Origin: Pseudomonas putida
GTDB taxonomy: Bacteria; Pseudomonadota; Gammaproteobacteria; Pseudomonadales; Pseudomonadaceae
NCBI RefSeq assembly: GCF_009883635.2
Contig: NZ_CP026115.2
Location: 5,332,001-5,396,000, forward strand
Reading direction: 5' to 3'
DNA length: 64,000 nucleotides
Positions within the stretch are counted from its first letter, which is position 1. Each line of letters starts with the position of its first letter. The translations under genes and the position numbers were made by a program. This document shows positions 62,285 to 64,000 of the stretch, in pieces. The notes beneath the pieces are model-generated. The model ran no database searches and was not told where the DNA came from. It saw nothing but the letters and a program-made list of their open reading frames with translations.

Positions 62285-62645
62285 GGTGGTGGAGGGCGGT
62301 CCTTCGTCTAGCCAAGTGATTCACTCTAGCCTGTAAACGGTCCATGGGTAAATGCAGCAGCGGTCTAGCACCGCGCTTGCAGGCCGATTGATAACTTCAG
62401 GTAATGGTTTGGGCGATACAAATGTCGTTGGACCAGCTCTGGATCAGGGCCTAACGTAAAACCCACACGGCGCGGCATTCGCGACAGCGATGTCGAATAA
62501 TTTTGAAGCAGGACATTCTGCGTGCCGGTTTTGACTCACGTTCGAATTTGAACGGACTGCCAAGCGTACTCGCACTGATCTCTACCCGCCTTATTGAAAG
62601 TGCGACGTTCAAAGATTGGTTAATAAGCATAATAAAGAGGGTCGT
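62285..62645. promoter_or_regulatory. Divergent regulatory region, LysR / ABC transporter
   Basis: No gene is seen in these 361 bp. A near-palindrome GTTCGAATTTGAAC (12 of 14) at 62540-62553 and a hairpin CGACA-GCGA-TGTCG (GNRA-type loop) at 62484-62497 followed by AATAATTTT are the only clear signals. The first may be the LysR or another operator; the second may be an attenuator-like structure. Confidence 0.4.
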
Positions 62646-63806
62646 ATGAGCCATGCCGATGAGATTCTTTCGGTAAAAAACATCTTCAAGGTTTTCGGGC
62701 CCAACCCCGACATGGCCATGGAGATGCTCCGCAAGGGTGCCGACAAGAACGAAATCTTCAGCAAGACCGGCCACGTCGTCGGCGTGTTCGATGCAAGCTT
62801 TTCCGTCAAGCGTGGCGAGATCTTCGTCATCATGGGCCTGTCCGGTTCGGGCAAGTCGACCATGGTGCGGCTGTTCAACCGCTTGATCGAACCCACCTCC
62901 GGCAGCATCCATCTCAACGGCAAGGAAATCACCGGGCTCTCCGACAAAGCCCTGCTCGATGTGCGCCGCAAGGAAATGGGCATGGTGTTCCAGTCCTTCG
63001 CCCTGATGCCGCACATGAGCGTGCTGGAAAACACCGCTTTTGGCCTGGAGATTGCCGGCGTGCCCGAAGCCGAGCGCCACAGCCGTGCCCGTGAAGCATT
63101 GAGCCAGGTGGGCCTGGCTGGCCACGAGCACAGCTACCCGCACCAGCTCTCCGGCGGCATGCAGCAGCGCGTGGGCCTGGCCCGGGCGTTGGCCAACGAC
63201 CCGACGATCCTGCTGATGGACGAAGCGTTTTCCGCCCTCGATCCACTGATCCGCAGCGAAATGCAAGGCGAACTGATGCGCCTGCAGGCCGAGCAGCAGC
63301 GCACCATCATCTTCATTTCCCACGACATCGAAGAAGCCATCCGCATCGGCCATCGCATCGCGATCATGGAAGGCGGGCGGGTGGTGCAGATCGGCACCCC
63401 GCAGGAGCTGATCAACCAGCCGGCGAACGACTACGTGCGCACCTTCTTCAAGAGCTTCGACAGCTCGCGGGTGCTCAAGGCCGGAGACCTGGCCAAGTTC
63501 GACCCGGCCGTGGTGTGCAAGGTCAATGGCAAGGCGCCGAGCTTCCAGGCCGGTGTGCCTTACGGCTACCTGGTGGACGACCGCGGGCAGTTGCTCGGCG
63601 TGGTCGACACCGATGCCAATGGCGCCAGTGCCAGTGAACGCTACAGCCTGCACGAGCAGCAGCCGGTGTACACCGATACGCCACTGCATGAAGTACTGGG
63701 CATCGCGGCCGACCTGCCGTATCCGGTGCCAGTGCTCGACCGCCAGGGTGCCTTCAAGGGCACCGTGTCGAAAAACGAGCTGCTGCAGACCCTGAGCCGC
63801 CACTAA
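62646..63806 (+). CDS. Quaternary-amine (choline/betaine/proline) ABC transporter ATPase
   Basis: A 386-residue ProV/ChoV-type ATPase. The N-terminal extension (VKNIFKVFGPNPDMAMEMLR) before Walker A is specific to osmoprotectant ATPases. Walker A GLSGSGKST, the signature LSGGMQQRVGLARAL, Walker B ILLMDEAFSALD and the switch His in FISHDIEEAIR are intact. One CBS-like region forms the C-terminus (about 280-386), shorter than the usual tandem. ATG 62646 is preceded by AGAGGG; next gene begins 22 bp later. It energises uptake of choline, betaine or related amines. Confidence 0.94.
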   Translation: MSHADEILSVKNIFKVFGPNPDMAMEMLRKGADKNEIFSKTGHVVGVFDASFSVKRGEIFVIMGLSGSGKSTMVRLFNRLIEPTSGSIHLNGKEITGLSDKALLDVRRKEMGMVFQSFALMPHMSVLENTAFGLEIAGVPEAERHSRAREALSQVGLAGHEHSYPHQLSGGMQQRVGLARALANDPTILLMDEAFSALDPLIRSEMQGELMRLQAEQQRTIIFISHDIEEAIRIGHRIAIMEGGRVVQIGTPQELINQPANDYVRTFFKSFDSSRVLKAGDLAKFDPAVVCKVNGKAPSFQAGVPYGYLVDDRGQLLGVVDTDANGASASERYSLHEQQPVYTDTPLHEVLGIAADLPYPVPVLDRQGAFKGTVSKNELLQTLSRH

Positions 63807-63828
63807 GTACAAGAAGAGGTAAGCCCTC

Positions 63829-64000
63829 ATGTCCGAATTCAGCCTTCTCGACCCGTTCCAGGCGGCCACCATCCCCCTGGGTGACTGGGTCACCGCAACC
63901 CTCAACTTCCTCGTGCACAACTTCCGCGAGGTGTTCCGCGCCATTCGCTGGCCGATCGACCAGGTGCTCAATGGCATCGAGTTCACCTTGCAGAGCATTC
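63829..64000 (+). CDS. Quaternary-amine ABC transporter permease (3' end outside window)
   Basis: The first 57 residues of a ProW/ChoW-type permease: MSEFSLLDPFQAATIPLGDW, then FLVHNFREVFRAIRWPIDQV and the start of the first helices. It follows the ATPase gene by 22 bp with GAAGAGG as Shine-Dalgarno. A substrate-binding-protein gene is expected further on. Truncated by the window edge, not by mutation. Confidence 0.9.
   Translation, partial: MSEFSLLDPFQAATIPLGDWVTATLNFLVHNFREVFRAIRWPIDQVLNGIEFTLQSI

Overview
The window reads as a fluorescent-pseudomonad chromosome, most likely the Pseudomonas putida group. The evidence is high GC with strong GC3 bias, P. putida-type REP palindromes, and a gene order from 14175 to 38549 that matches, as I recall it, the pea exopolysaccharide locus of P. 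putida KT2440 followed by a LysR/serine-dehydratase pair and a polyamine block. This was recognised from the sequence and memory; no database was searched.

Layout. 2-7906: end of a threonine dehydratase (ilvA), a YiaY-type iron alcohol dehydrogenase, a REP pair, an unrecognised CxC/HxxxC protein, a VOC protein, an NADP-type aldehyde dehydrogenase and a membrane GGDEF-EAL protein. 7955-11126: an AT-richer island with an M60-like metallopeptidase that has no visible signal peptide, then about 900 bp without a convincing gene.

11127-36081: a large exopolysaccharide region. It has a GNAT/FemAB-like protein and a GT61 enzyme, a tiny protein with a PEP-CTERM/VPLPA-like tail, and a Wza-OMP-Wzc-BY-kinase export operon behind a structured leader. 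A convergent galE-hydrolase-Wzy operon follows. Next is a long plus-strand operon starting with a Tat-signal mini-protein translationally coupled to a GMC flavoprotein, then two hexapeptide acyltransferases, four glycosyltransferases, a DUF535 protein and a WecG/TagA enzyme. It ends with a WcaJ-type initiating transferase and an EptA-type phosphoethanolamine transferase. The set implies a Wzx/Wzy-like polymer built on undecaprenyl phosphate, exported by Wza/Wzc, trimmed by a secreted hydrolase and probably oxidised and decorated in the periplasm. No Wzx flippase is visible in the window.

36082-49907: LysR/sdaA, a lipoprotein, a low-GC HigBA-like toxin-antitoxin pair with its own operator and terminator, a puuA-potF-puuB polyamine operon with a divergent AraC regulator, a 233-bp element with near-perfect 68-bp inverted arms, an SF1 helicase-like protein, and an aldehyde dehydrogenase (Sad type) divergent from a LysR gene.

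49968-64000: a secreted small protein, a phytanoyl-CoA-dioxygenase-family enzyme, PagL lipid A deacylase, a delta-60-repeat protein, a Fur-box TonB siderophore receptor and a tandem universal stress protein. A manganese riboswitch then precedes a broken, internally deleted mntP. The end holds an inositol-phosphatase-family (HisN-like) gene, two lipoproteins or hydrolases, a dGTPase, and a LysR gene divergent from a quaternary-amine ABC transporter that runs off the window.

The most interesting items are the Tat-escorted GMC oxidase inside the EPS operon, the VPLPA-tailed mini-protein without an exosortase, the export-operon leader with the Shine-Dalgarno inside a palindrome, and the mntP pseudogene still preceded by its riboswitch.
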